From: G965214625 sp965214625
GTDB taxonomy: Bacteria > Pseudomonadota > Gammaproteobacteria > Arenicellales > Poriferihabitantaceae
Direction of reading: 5' to 3'
NCBI GenBank assembly: GCA_965214625.1
Contig: OZ243962.1
Coordinates: forward strand, 1,302,001 to 1,366,000
DNA: 64,000 bases
The notes under the pieces: generated by a model
Database searches by the model: none
What the model was told of the DNA's origin: nothing
What the model saw: only the letters and a program-made list of their open reading frames with translations
Shown here: piece by piece, positions 36,674 to 45,057 of the stretch
Position numbering within the stretch: position 1 is the stretch's first letter
Layout: each line of letters opens with the position of its first letter
Made by a program: the position numbers and the translations under genes

Positions 36674-36811
36674 TTATCTATTTCCCTCGTCGACTTCTTT
36701 TACCTCCAAAACCGACTCTAGCCTTTCATATGCCTGCCTGTGTTTATCCTCGGGCATCTTGTCAAGATTGATTAGAAACTCCCGTATCTCTTCCAAATCA
36801 CCCAGACTCAT
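36674..36811 (-). CDS. Short charged open frame after the Fic gene
   Basis: A 45-residue frame from ATG 36811, overlapping the end of the truncated Fic gene by 14 bases in another frame. The product is strongly charged and probably helical (GDLEEIREFLINLDKMPEDK, then HRQAYERLESVLEV), which looks more protein-like than chance. I do not recognise it. It could be a tiny gene or the tail of a gene whose front was lost when the Fic end was replaced. Confidence 0.3.
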   Translation of the reverse strand: MSLGDLEEIREFLINLDKMPEDKHRQAYERLESVLEVKEVDEGNR

Positions 36812-37271
36812 CCAGTATTTTAATCAAAACCGCATCCGCCATGATCAGGGCATGACGGCCGTTACCATTTGGAAATGGATGGATATACACCAGCTTGTGA
36901 TGAAACCTGGCGGCCAATTCTTTCGGCGGATAAATGTTGTGTTCTAGCCAATATTTCGCATCATCCAATAATTGTCTCAACTCGATTGCGATTTGATACA
37001 GATCAACACCAACGTTCTTCTCTGTTCTACGAAATCCCCCCACCCATTGCCACATTCCACCAAATAGGCGGTTGTGCAACTCGCAGACAAACGCTTCTGA
37101 TAAAACGTCTGGATTTTTCTGTTTGTTCAGCCTCAGCCCTTCGGTGATACTGGCTTGTTCCAATTGATCAAGTTCACCACGAGTCGCAACATGCCGGAAC
37201 TTCAATCCCTCGATTTCGTCCGGTTCGAGTGGCGTTGCACCGCCCGGGAAATCCGCTATATCACGCATCAT
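36798..37271 (-). CDS. Fic-domain protein (mobile mystery protein B type), C-terminally truncated
   Basis: A 157-residue Fic protein. The catalytic loop HPFPNGNGRHA is intact, including the His and the GNGR phosphate-binding part that would carry out AMPylation or a similar transfer. MRDIADFPGGATPLEPDEIE and LFGGMWQWVGGFRRTEKNVG match the family called mobile mystery protein B. Members usually have about 195-200 residues; here about 40 C-terminal residues are missing, and neither other frame restores them. It overlaps the upstream XRE gene as ATGA, so the pair is translationally coupled. Confidence 0.75.
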   Translation of the reverse strand: MMRDIADFPGGATPLEPDEIEGLKFRHVATRGELDQLEQASITEGLRLNKQKNPDVLSEAFVCELHNRLFGGMWQWVGGFRRTEKNVGVDLYQIAIELRQLLDDAKYWLEHNIYPPKELAARFHHKLVYIHPFPNGNGRHALIMADAVLIKILDESG

Positions 37272-37732
37272 TCATTCCATAAGTCCGCGGGCATACTATC
37301 CACAATCTGAGCGGCAATACGCTCAATTTCAAAATCCAGCTGTCCCTTGTCCAATGCCTGCGCTTCAAGCGCCATATGGGTCGACGTGGCGTTTACCTGT
37401 CCCCGTGCTTTTTTGATCGCACGTTGTCTGATCACCGCTTCGACATTCATTTTTGGCACAATGGCATACACAAACTGACAATCCATTGCTTCCGCCATGG
37501 ACTGCATCGTTTTCAGCGTCACTCTTCCTGCCGGTTCATCGTGCTCAACCCTTGAAATTCTCGCCTTTGTAACACTCAGTCTTTTGGCCAGCTGCGTCCC
37601 GGACATGCCCAGCGCCGTCCTTACGGTTCTAATCCAGCCTTCCCGTGAGCACATGGGAAAGTCTCTAATCCGATTGACAGCGTGATTTACTTTGTCTTGA
37701 CATTGTCTGGCAACTATCTTTTTGAGACTCAT
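37268..37732 (-). CDS. XRE-family regulator (mobile mystery protein A type)
   Basis: A 154-residue DNA-binding partner of the Fic protein. EGWIRTVRTALGMSGTQLAK followed by RLSVTKARISRVEHDE is the helix-turn-helix, and LKTMQSMAEAMDCQFVYAIV is the block that marks mobile mystery protein A. It probably represses its own operon and may act as antitoxin to the Fic partner. A 9-bp inverted repeat lies just upstream of its ATG in very AT-rich DNA. The gene looks full length, unlike its partner. Confidence 0.82.
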   Translation of the reverse strand: MSLKKIVARQCQDKVNHAVNRIRDFPMCSREGWIRTVRTALGMSGTQLAKRLSVTKARISRVEHDEPAGRVTLKTMQSMAEAMDCQFVYAIVPKMNVEAVIRQRAIKKARGQVNATSTHMALEAQALDKGQLDFEIERIAAQIVDSMPADLWNE

Positions 37733-37742
37733 AGTTAACCCT

Positions 37743-37774
37743 TATATTTACAATTACCTCATTTAGTAAATATA
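37743..37774. promoter_or_regulatory. Inverted repeat upstream of the XRE/Fic pair, likely operator
   Basis: TATATTTAC (37743-37751) and GTAAATATA (37766-37774) form a perfect 9-bp inverted repeat with a 14-base spacer, 11 bases upstream of the XRE start. The surrounding 90 bases are almost pure A/T and include further TTTAC/GTAAA half sites. The symmetry fits autoregulation by the XRE protein. Confidence 0.5.
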
Positions 37775-37925
37775 AATATATATTAATAGTAGTAAAGTTT
37801 ATATATTTATTTACTTCAATGTCTGTGATAACCCGCCTTGCACAAAGACGAGGATGGTATAACCCGATTTGCAAAACGACTCTTTTCATTTCCATGTACA
37901 ATGGCGCTCCCTTTATCAAACGTCT

Positions 37926-39809
37926 ATGGCACTCTTAAAAATAACGGATGTAACGGTCGCTTTCGGTGACAAAACTCTTCTCAATGCCGCCAGTTTGACG
38001 CTTGAAAAGGGTCAGCGGATTGGCCTGCTCGGTAGAAACGGAGAGGGGAAAACCACACTGCTGAACCTCATTGATGGAAATATCGCCCCGGATGGGGGCA
38101 CCATTCAATTCGGCCCAGGTGTTTCGGTCGCTTTTTTGAAACAAACACCCGATATCCCGTCAAACACGAGTGTCTTTGATCTGGTGACCGCTGGATTGGG
38201 CGACATTGGCCACTGGATATCGCAATACCAATCGGTCACCGCCAACTCACCGACCAGGCCATCTGATCAAATGCGTCAGCTGTCCGAGTTACAGCAAAAA
38301 CTGGACAGTTGTAACGGGTGGAACCTCAAGAGCAAGGTGGAAAAAATATTGAGTCGGCTGGAATTGCCCACTGACACCATGGCACTTTCATTGTCAGGTG
38401 GATTACAGCGACGGGTGTTAATGGCAAAAGCACTGGTGGGTGACCCACAGGTTCTGCTGCTGGATGAGCCAACCAACCATCTGGATGTCGAAACCATCCT
38501 TTGGCTGGAAAAACAGATCCGCCAATTCCCGGGTGTGGTTTTGTTTGTCACTCATGATCGACAATTCCTGCAAAACGTTGCGACCCATATTGCCGACCTG
38601 GAAGATGGAAAGTTGACGGTATGGCCTGAAGACTATCCCACTTACCTGAAGCGAAAACAGGCATTGCTTGAACAGGAAACACGCCATCAGGCCGAATTCG
38701 ACAAAAGACTCTCCCGGGAAGAAGTGTGGATACGCCAGGGCATCAAGGCGCGGCGCACCCGCAATGAGGGGCGGGTCCGTACGCTGCACAAAATGCGTCA
38801 ACAGCGGTCCGAACGTCGTGACAAGCAAGGCAATGTCCGCTTTTCGATTGCGAAGGGCAATCACAGCGGCAAGCTGGTGATCGAGGCGATCGGTCTGCGC
38901 TACGGATATGGAGACGACCTTGTCATTGATCAATTCTCACTGACCATTCAAAGAGGGGACCGTATTGGGTTGATTGGACCAAACGGCATTGGCAAAACCA
39001 CTTTGCTGAAGGTGCTGCTTGGCAAACTGACACCCGAAAGCGGGATGGTTCGACACGGCACCCACCTTCAAATCGCTTATTTCGATCAGCTTCGCAACGA
39101 CCTGGTACTGGACCAGACGGTAGTTGAGTATATCGGACAAGGACAAGAGCACATCACGATCAATGGTCAATCCAAACATATCATCCGTTATCTATCGGAC
39201 TTTTTGTTCACTCCAAGCAGGGCCCGGTCACCGGTACGTAGTCTGTCAGGAGGCGAAAGAACCCGGGCCCTGCTCGCCAAACTGTTCAGCAAACCGGCCA
39301 ATGTGCTGGTGCTCGATGAACCGACAAACGATCTTGATATTGAAACATTGGAGTTGCTGGAAGAGTTGTTATTGACATTCGAGGGCACCTTGATGCTTGT
39401 CAGCCATGACCGGAAATTCATGGATCACGTCATCACCAGTGTGTTGTCGTTTGAAGGAAATGGTGTGATCAGGGAATACATTGGCGGCTACTCAGACTGG
39501 CTGAGACAACGTCCGCCGAGAGATGCTGCGACAAGCAGAAAACAAAAAAAGCCAACGAAGTCCGATTCGATACCGAAGATCGAAAAAAAACCAAAGCTGA
39601 GTTATCACAAACAACGCGCAGTGGAGAAGCTGCAATCACAAATCGAGTCATTGGAAGCACAGCAGGCCACCTTGACAACAGCTATTTCCCGACCGGATTT
39701 CTACCAGAAGCCGCATCAGGAAGTTTCCGGTGTGATGACCCGATTAAAGGCAATTGATGCGCAACTGGACCAGTGTTATCAACGATGGGGTGAACTCGAT
39801 AGCCAGTAG
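37926..39809 (+). CDS. uup: ABC-F ATPase Uup
   Basis: A 627-residue cytosolic ABC-F protein with two ATPase domains and no membrane part. Walker A motifs are GRNGEGKTT and GPNGIGKTT; signatures are LSGGLQRR and LSGGERTR; Walker B regions are LLLDEPTNHLD and LVLDEPTNDLD. The linker between them is the P-site tRNA interaction motif region, and the basic C-terminal coiled coil (from about residue 530, KKPTKSDS onwards) is what Uup uses to bind DNA. The ATG at 37926 is the normal start; the frame is open upstream to 37869 without similarity. Confidence 0.93.
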   Translation: MALLKITDVTVAFGDKTLLNAASLTLEKGQRIGLLGRNGEGKTTLLNLIDGNIAPDGGTIQFGPGVSVAFLKQTPDIPSNTSVFDLVTAGLGDIGHWISQYQSVTANSPTRPSDQMRQLSELQQKLDSCNGWNLKSKVEKILSRLELPTDTMALSLSGGLQRRVLMAKALVGDPQVLLLDEPTNHLDVETILWLEKQIRQFPGVVLFVTHDRQFLQNVATHIADLEDGKLTVWPEDYPTYLKRKQALLEQETRHQAEFDKRLSREEVWIRQGIKARRTRNEGRVRTLHKMRQQRSERRDKQGNVRFSIAKGNHSGKLVIEAIGLRYGYGDDLVIDQFSLTIQRGDRIGLIGPNGIGKTTLLKVLLGKLTPESGMVRHGTHLQIAYFDQLRNDLVLDQTVVEYIGQGQEHITINGQSKHIIRYLSDFLFTPSRARSPVRSLSGGERTRALLAKLFSKPANVLVLDEPTNDLDIETLELLEELLLTFEGTLMLVSHDRKFMDHVITSVLSFEGNGVIREYIGGYSDWLRQRPPRDAATSRKQKKPTKSDSIPKIEKKPKLSYHKQRAVEKLQSQIESLEAQQATLTTAISRPDFYQKPHQEVSGVMTRLKAIDAQLDQCYQRWGELDSQ

Positions 39810-40047
39810 TAACCTGTTTGTGAAGCGTGCCCTCTCAGAGAAAACACCATTGATCAATCCGGGTGCCCGTCACACGAAACCTCTGGATGCCAAGCAGGTA
39901 CCATTGAACTGGTCCTCACTATCCCGATGAATCTGATTCCTTATCAAATCACTGCCAAAAATGCGGTCGTGAGCAACGAGGCACACCCAAGTTCACAACC
40001 CGCCTGAGCGGTTCTGTTGCATGTCGGCTGACAAAAACTTCCTGGTT

Positions 40048-40827
40048 TCACTCAATCAAACCGATCACGCTGACCTGCCTTCCGTACTGCTTTTGATTCT
40101 CGTGGCCGTTACGGCGATAGCTGAAAAACCGATCTTTATCCTGATAGGTGTCGTGCGCCAACTGATGGATTCTATCAACCCCTGCGACTGACACTCTCGC
40201 GTGGATGTAACCCGGCAAATCAAAAGACACAAGCTGGGTCATCGGGTCCGTTCGGAAGAAAGCATCCGCAACAATCGGGCTGCTGTCGATCAGGGACTCC
40301 TTGAACGGTTTCCCCACGGCATAAGAAGCCCATTGAATCGCCGGCCCTATGGCACACAATATCCGATCCCTTTTTGCGCCCAATTGGCTCATCGCAGCGA
40401 TCACCGAATCGGTGATACCCGCCAACGCCCCTTTCCAGCCGGCATGGGCGACACCGATCACCCCTGCCTGTTCATCGGCAAAAAGCACCGGCGCACAATC
40501 AGCACCCAGCACCCCCAGACAGACGCCCCGTCGGTCAGTTACCATGCCATCTGCCGCCACAAGTTGCTCCGGGTGACTTCGAGCATCAATACTCACGACC
40601 TGGTTTCCGTGCATCTGCCGTAGGGTAAACAGGCTGTCCGACCCCATACACGCCAGCACCCTTTGTCTGTTTTGGGCGATATGGACTACATTGTCACCCG
40701 ACGAAAAACTGCAATTCAACGATTCAAACGCCCCGTTTGAAACGCCACCCTGCCGACCGAAAAAACCATGGTGAATCGTGTCAACCGATTGAAGCAAAAA
40801 ACTGCTGATATACGGCGGGTCTTGCAT
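40048..40827 (-). CDS. pgeF: Laccase-domain protein PgeF/YfiH
   Basis: A 259-residue multicopper-oxidase-like protein; in bacteria it works as a purine nucleoside phosphorylase and edits wrong residues in peptidoglycan precursors. Metal-binding blocks are QMHGNQVV, GADCAPVL and GVAHAGWKGAL; the C-terminal part has FSYRRNG. The frame is open to 40884 (a GTG there), but the ATG at 40827 gives MQDPPYISSFLLQ, nearer to the usual start. No Shine-Dalgarno settles the choice. A tRNA-Ser lies upstream on the other strand. Confidence 0.9.
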   Translation of the reverse strand: MQDPPYISSFLLQSVDTIHHGFFGRQGGVSNGAFESLNCSFSSGDNVVHIAQNRQRVLACMGSDSLFTLRQMHGNQVVSIDARSHPEQLVAADGMVTDRRGVCLGVLGADCAPVLFADEQAGVIGVAHAGWKGALAGITDSVIAAMSQLGAKRDRILCAIGPAIQWASYAVGKPFKESLIDSSPIVADAFFRTDPMTQLVSFDLPGYIHARVSVAGVDRIHQLAHDTYQDKDRFFSYRRNGHENQKQYGRQVSVIGLIE

Positions 40828-41020
40828 GCAGGGAAGATAACAATAAATCGCGGCTTTCGCCATCATCAAGCAAGTATGGCTCACTCATCGAGCCTTCGCT
40901 ATAATCGCCTTCCCTGGAAGTGACGATCGAGTTGAAATCCAATACCACAAGCACATGGAACTGCCTGGTGCAGGGAGGCAAACAGCAGTGTACAATCTCG
41001 GTACGCAAAACGATAGAACC

Positions 41021-41108
41021 GGAGAGCTGGCAGAGCGGTCGAATGCGGCGGTCTTGAAAACCGTTGACTGTAACAGGTCCGGGGGTTCGAATCCCTCGCT
41101 CTCCGCCA
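41021..41108 (+). tRNA. tRNA-Ser (anticodon TGA)
   Basis: An 88-base class II tRNA with encoded CCA. Acceptor GGAGAGC pairs with GCTCTCC (41098-41104), discriminator G. The anticodon loop CTTGAAA gives TGA for codon UCA. A long variable arm follows and the T-arm is GGGGGTTCGAATCCCTC. No repeat of the 3' end is seen downstream, so no sign of an integrated element. Confidence 0.97.
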
Positions 41109-41706
41109 TACCCCGTTCGGAGTTTTTGATAAATTCACCGAACCTTTCAACAGCAAAACCACTTGTTTCCGGTGAATTTGTCCTGAACAGCAGTCGCCAA
41201 AAACCGTTCGCGTGACACCACCTGCCCCGAAACAACAACGCAAAAGCATCCCACTATCAGTTCCTGACGTTGATCCATCACATCGGGCCCGACCGACCAG
41301 GTCTTGATGTCTCTACTCGAAACATCCCAGGTAAAACTGTTTTCGGAGACCTCACCCGATCTTCGAGTCCCGTCTGTCATTCTTCGGGGTCGTCTCATCG
41401 CCAATTCGGTATATTCCGAACGAGCAACCTCAACACCGCACAGACCATCCGGTTGACTCTGCCGAAGAAGGTAGCTGCCGCAGAACCGTCCCAGGATGCT
41501 TGTAATCTACCAATGGAAAAGTTTATCTTCCGAAGGCGTTTTAAGTCTCCTTTTTGATTGAAGATTTCATACGGATTTTGTTGGGGTCATTCTTGGCGAA
41601 ACCCCTCTTCTCTTTTGGCTTTTGGGTAAAGGACCGCCAGTGACAGAGCATAAATCGGTTAGTTTCCGCCATGGTCCAACCCCTTACGTTGCATCGTAAC
41701 CACAAA
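41109..41706. other. 598-base gap between tRNA-Ser and cobU
   Basis: No gene is supported. The longest minus-strand frame (41404-41147, 85 codons, TTG start) has a hydrophobic middle, VGCFCVVVSGQVV, but no family I know and no ribosome site. Being next to a tRNA, the stretch could be the scar of a lost element, yet no integrase, att repeat or IS end is visible. Confidence 0.45.
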
Positions 41707-42252
41707 TCAATGACAGGGCTTGATCCGTTGAGGTATACCGAACATCACCCATGTCACCTGATCCGCGATATCGGCAACCGCCTGATGGAGCGCACCGCTC
41801 TCATCGACAAATTGTCGACTCAATTCACCCATGGGTACCATCCCCATTCCCACTTCATTGGTCACCAGTATGATTTTTGCTTGCGTGTTCTTCAAGGCGC
41901 TCAGAAATGCCTCCTTTTCAGCCTGCCAGCCCTGATGGTCCACTTTACACAGCCAATTCGATACCCATAAGGTCAAACAGTCAATCAGCAAGCAATCACT
42001 TTCCCTGGCCTGTTTGACAACAGTGGCAAGCTGAAAGGGCTCTTCAATCAAACTCCAACGACGATCCCGTTTTTGTTGGTGTTGTTTGATCCGTTCCGCC
42101 ATCTCCTGGTCAGCGGCCTCGGCGGTTGCCACAAAGACCAGATTGCTATCGCTCTGCTCAGCACATTGTTGTGCATAGTGACTCTTGCCACTTCGGGCCC
42201 CTCCGGCAACAAGCTGGATATTCAACCTGATGTTGTCCTCTTTGTTGATCAA
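41707..42252 (-). CDS. cobU: Adenosylcobinamide kinase / cobinamide-phosphate guanylyltransferase
   Basis: A 181-residue bifunctional enzyme that phosphorylates adenosylcobinamide and then attaches GMP, in nucleotide-loop assembly. The P-loop is GGARSGKSHYA at residues 17-27, and the guanylylated His lies in ERIKQHQQKRDRRWSLIEEP. LLIDCLTLWVSNWL and VTNEVGMGMVP are further family marks. It is divergent from cobQ across about 200 bases, so the two units probably share regulation. Confidence 0.95.
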   Translation of the reverse strand: MINKEDNIRLNIQLVAGGARSGKSHYAQQCAEQSDSNLVFVATAEAADQEMAERIKQHQQKRDRRWSLIEEPFQLATVVKQARESDCLLIDCLTLWVSNWLCKVDHQGWQAEKEAFLSALKNTQAKIILVTNEVGMGMVPMGELSRQFVDESGALHQAVADIADQVTWVMFGIPQRIKPCH

Positions 42253-42309
42253 TAAAATAATACTGCAGGCTTTCTATTGTAATCCCAAAACCCAATATAA
42301 TACGTCGCA

Positions 42310-42445
42310 GATGGCTCAAGACCTGATCACCCGGGAATTCGGGTGCCTGTCAGACAAAACCACACATGTTTGCCTGCATCACGTCAGCCAAATACAATCG
42401 ATCATTGATCAGCGAGTCTTTTCCCTACTATCACTGAGTCCCTGA
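42310..42445 (+). CDS. Short open frame before cobQ, possible leader
   Basis: A 44-residue frame that ends 8 bases before the cobQ start. The product (MAQDLITREFGCLSDK onward) matches nothing I know. Inside it, ACCCGGGAATTCGGGT can fold into a short hairpin. It may be a small translated leader, or chance. The upstream region has AT-rich promoter-like DNA (CCAATATAATAC). Confidence 0.2.
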
Positions 42446-42453
42446 AAACTCCA

Positions 42454-43992
42454 TTGACCATTTCTTCAGTCCAACATCCGGTCCCAGCGCTGATGATTCA
42501 AGGCACCACCTCGCATGCCGGGAAAAGTGTTCTGGTGGCTGGATTTTGTCGGCTTTTCAAGGAAAAAGGCTACAAGGTCGCTCCATTCAAGCCGCAAAAT
42601 ATGGCTTTAAATAGCGCGGTCACGGTCGATGGGGGAGAAATTGGCCGCTCTCAGGCCGTCCAGGCACTGGCTGCCGGTATCGCCCCGCACAGTGACATGA
42701 ATCCGGTGCTACTCAAACCCAACAGTGATCAGAGTGCGCAAGTGATCATTCAGGGTCAGGCAGAGGCCAACATGGATGCGGTGGCCTATCACCGATTCAA
42801 GGAAACCGCCATGGATCATGTGCTGGAATCCTATCACCGCCTGGCACGCAACCACGACTTGATCGTAATTGAAGGCGCAGGCAGTCCAGCAGAAATCAAC
42901 TTGCGCGAGCACGATATTGCCAACATGGGTTTTGCAACCCAGGTCAACGCACCGGTCCTCATTGTTTCGGACATTGACCGGGGAGGGGTTTTTGCCCATC
43001 TGTCAGGCACACTGAATTGTTTGACCAAAGCGGAACGCAAGCTCGTCAAAGGCTTCATTATCAACCGCTTTCGGGGCAACCGCACACTCCTTGATCCGGG
43101 CATCGATTGGCTTGAAAACACCACGGGTATCCCCACACTCGGTGTCTTGCCTTTTTTAAAGGGATTTCACATGGAAGCAGAAGACAGTGTCAATCCTCAA
43201 TCGAAAACCAGGCATGAAGACACGTCCGAAAAAGCAATTTTACGTATTGTTGTCCCCCGGCTCCCCCGGATCAGCAACCATACTGATTTCGATGTATTAC
43301 GACTTCACCCTGACGTAGACATCCGGTTCATCGAGGAAAATCAAACCATTCCCCGCTGTGACCTGATGATCTTGCCGGGAAGCAAAAATACCATCAGCGA
43401 CCTTAACTGGCTAATCCGTCACCACTGGGATACTGAAATCAAGCGCCACTTGAGATATGGCGGTAAACTGATAGGGCTGTGTGGCGGTTATCAGATGATC
43501 GGTACACGCATTCACGACCCGCAGGGTGTCGAGGGTGTCCCCGGATCACAAAATGGACTGAGGTTGATGGATTTTGAAACCGTATTGGAACCAGTCAAGC
43601 AACTGGTCAATGTGAGTGGGGTTTTTCACAACACGGACGTTCCTGTCAAGGGCTATGAAATACACATGGGAAAAACCAGCGGCAGTGCCCTGACACGACC
43701 TGCCATCGACCTTGGTGACCGGCAAGATGGCGTTATTTCCGGAGACAATCAGATTCTTTGTAGCTATCTGCATGGTCTGTTCGATGGTCCGCACGCCTGT
43801 GACTGGCTGCTTCATTGGGCGGGACTGCAGACCACGGTGCCGTTTGACTATCATCAACTGCGCATGGACGAAATCCACCGTCTCTCAAAAATGATGGCGT
43901 CTGAAATCGATATTGACCGTCTTTGCAACCTGATCGGGCTGGACAGGCAGTCGACGCCCTTCCCCCTTCAAGTTCCGTCAACCAAACCTTGA
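42454..43992 (+). CDS. cobQ: Cobyric acid synthase
   Basis: A 512-residue glutamine-dependent amidase that converts four carboxylates of adenosylcobyrinate a,c-diamide to amides. The N-terminal MIQGTTSHAGKSVLVAGFCR is the ATP-binding region, KPQNMALNSAVTVDGGEIGR is a CobQ hallmark, and the class I amidotransferase half has LCGGYQMIG and YEIHMGKT. The frame starts at TTG 42454; an ATG at 42493 would begin right at MIQGTT, which is shorter than usual at the N-terminus. The stop overlaps the next gene as TTGA. Confidence 0.95.
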   Translation: MTISSVQHPVPALMIQGTTSHAGKSVLVAGFCRLFKEKGYKVAPFKPQNMALNSAVTVDGGEIGRSQAVQALAAGIAPHSDMNPVLLKPNSDQSAQVIIQGQAEANMDAVAYHRFKETAMDHVLESYHRLARNHDLIVIEGAGSPAEINLREHDIANMGFATQVNAPVLIVSDIDRGGVFAHLSGTLNCLTKAERKLVKGFIINRFRGNRTLLDPGIDWLENTTGIPTLGVLPFLKGFHMEAEDSVNPQSKTRHEDTSEKAILRIVVPRLPRISNHTDFDVLRLHPDVDIRFIEENQTIPRCDLMILPGSKNTISDLNWLIRHHWDTEIKRHLRYGGKLIGLCGGYQMIGTRIHDPQGVEGVPGSQNGLRLMDFETVLEPVKQLVNVSGVFHNTDVPVKGYEIHMGKTSGSALTRPAIDLGDRQDGVISGDNQILCSYLHGLFDGPHACDWLLHWAGLQTTVPFDYHQLRMDEIHRLSKMMASEIDIDRLCNLIGLDRQSTPFPLQVPSTKP

Positions 43993-44924
43993 ACTCGGCA
44001 TCCGTATTGCACCTGCTGCTGGTCAGTTCAGCCGCCCTGTTGCTGGACCGGTTATTGGGGGAGCCGGCCTACCATCCCCTGGTATGGTTCGGTCGGGCCG
44101 CTGCCAAGCTGGAAACACGATTCAATGACCGAACATCCCGACGAGATGGAATACTGGTGGCCCTGGTGCTTGTGGCGCCCCTGGTCACGTTGGTTTGGAT
44201 AATCCAACTCTCACTGTCCGGCAATCCGCTGTGGAGAATGCTTTTCGATACGTTGATACTGTGGTTGGGATTGGGATGGCAAAGCATGAAAGAACACACG
44301 CAGGCCGTTTATCTCCCGTTGAAGCAGCATGATCTGGACACCGCCCGGACAAAACTCAGCCTGATTGTCAGTCGACAGACAACATCGATGAATGAAACGG
44401 ACATTGTCGGGGCGACAATGGAATCGGTATTGGAAAATGGTCACGACTGCCTGTTCGCTTCGCTGTTCTGGTATGTCATACTCGGGCCGGCGGGTGTCCT
44501 GTTGCACCGGCTGATCAACACACTGGATGCGATGTGGGGTTACAAAAACCCTCGCTTTGTGCGTTTTGGTTATTTTGCCGCACGCAGTGATGACTGGCTG
44601 GGCTGGCTTCCCGCCCGTCTGACCGCATTCAGTTATGCCTGTTGCGGCGCTTTTGGCAATGCATGGAAAAGTGCGAAGGCACAAACAGGCAAGCACAAGA
44701 GCCCAAATGCCGGTCTGGTCATGGCAAGCGGCGCCGGTGCCCTGCGATGTCAGATCGGCGGACCCGCCATGTATGACGGCATCATCGAGTCCAAACCTTA
44801 TCTGGGTTGTGGCCCGCCCGCTTCGCTTGATGATATACGTCGTTCGATCGTATTAATCGAAAAGAGTCTGTTTTTGTGGTTGGCCTGCCTGGCGGTTCTC
44901 GCGGTATTGGACGTTTGGTTTTGA
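43989..44924 (+). CDS. cbiB: Adenosylcobinamide-phosphate synthase
   Basis: A 311-residue integral membrane enzyme (called CobD in aerobic nomenclature) that joins aminopropanol or its phosphate to adenosylcobyrate. DRLLGEPAYHPLVWFGR at the N-terminus, LSLIVSRQT, and NGHDCLFASLFWYVILGPAG are family motifs; several membrane segments follow. The start is TTG at 43989, overlapping the cobQ stop (TTGA), with residues NSASVLHLLLVSSA leading into the first helix. The frame is open further upstream, but only inside cobQ. Confidence 0.93.
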   Translation: MNSASVLHLLLVSSAALLLDRLLGEPAYHPLVWFGRAAAKLETRFNDRTSRRDGILVALVLVAPLVTLVWIIQLSLSGNPLWRMLFDTLILWLGLGWQSMKEHTQAVYLPLKQHDLDTARTKLSLIVSRQTTSMNETDIVGATMESVLENGHDCLFASLFWYVILGPAGVLLHRLINTLDAMWGYKNPRFVRFGYFAARSDDWLGWLPARLTAFSYACCGAFGNAWKSAKAQTGKHKSPNAGLVMASGAGALRCQIGGPAMYDGIIESKPYLGCGPPASLDDIRRSIVLIEKSLFLWLACLAVLAVLDVWF

Positions 44925-45057
44925 CGACAGAGGCAATTTGAGTGCTGATCGCCAGACCCAACCACACAAAATACCGTATCCTTTTTGTCTGCCCGCACTT
45001 TCCATCGTCATTTACGTCAGTAAAATCCCGTCTATTTGCCCTACCGGCCATTATCAA

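Noticed and set aside
41147..41404. 85-codon minus-strand frame next to tRNA-Ser
   Set aside because: TTG start without ribosome site, no recognisable family and an isolated position; kept only as part of the gap note.
41021..41706. Integrated element at tRNA-Ser
   Set aside because: No integrase, no repeat of the tRNA 3' end and no phage or plasmid genes in the following 600 bases.
42310..42400. Cobalamin riboswitch before cobQ (GGGAATTCGGGTG looks like part of the core)
   Set aside because: The CCCCGCAACTG core and the B12-box GCCACTG are absent downstream, so the riboswitch fold cannot form.
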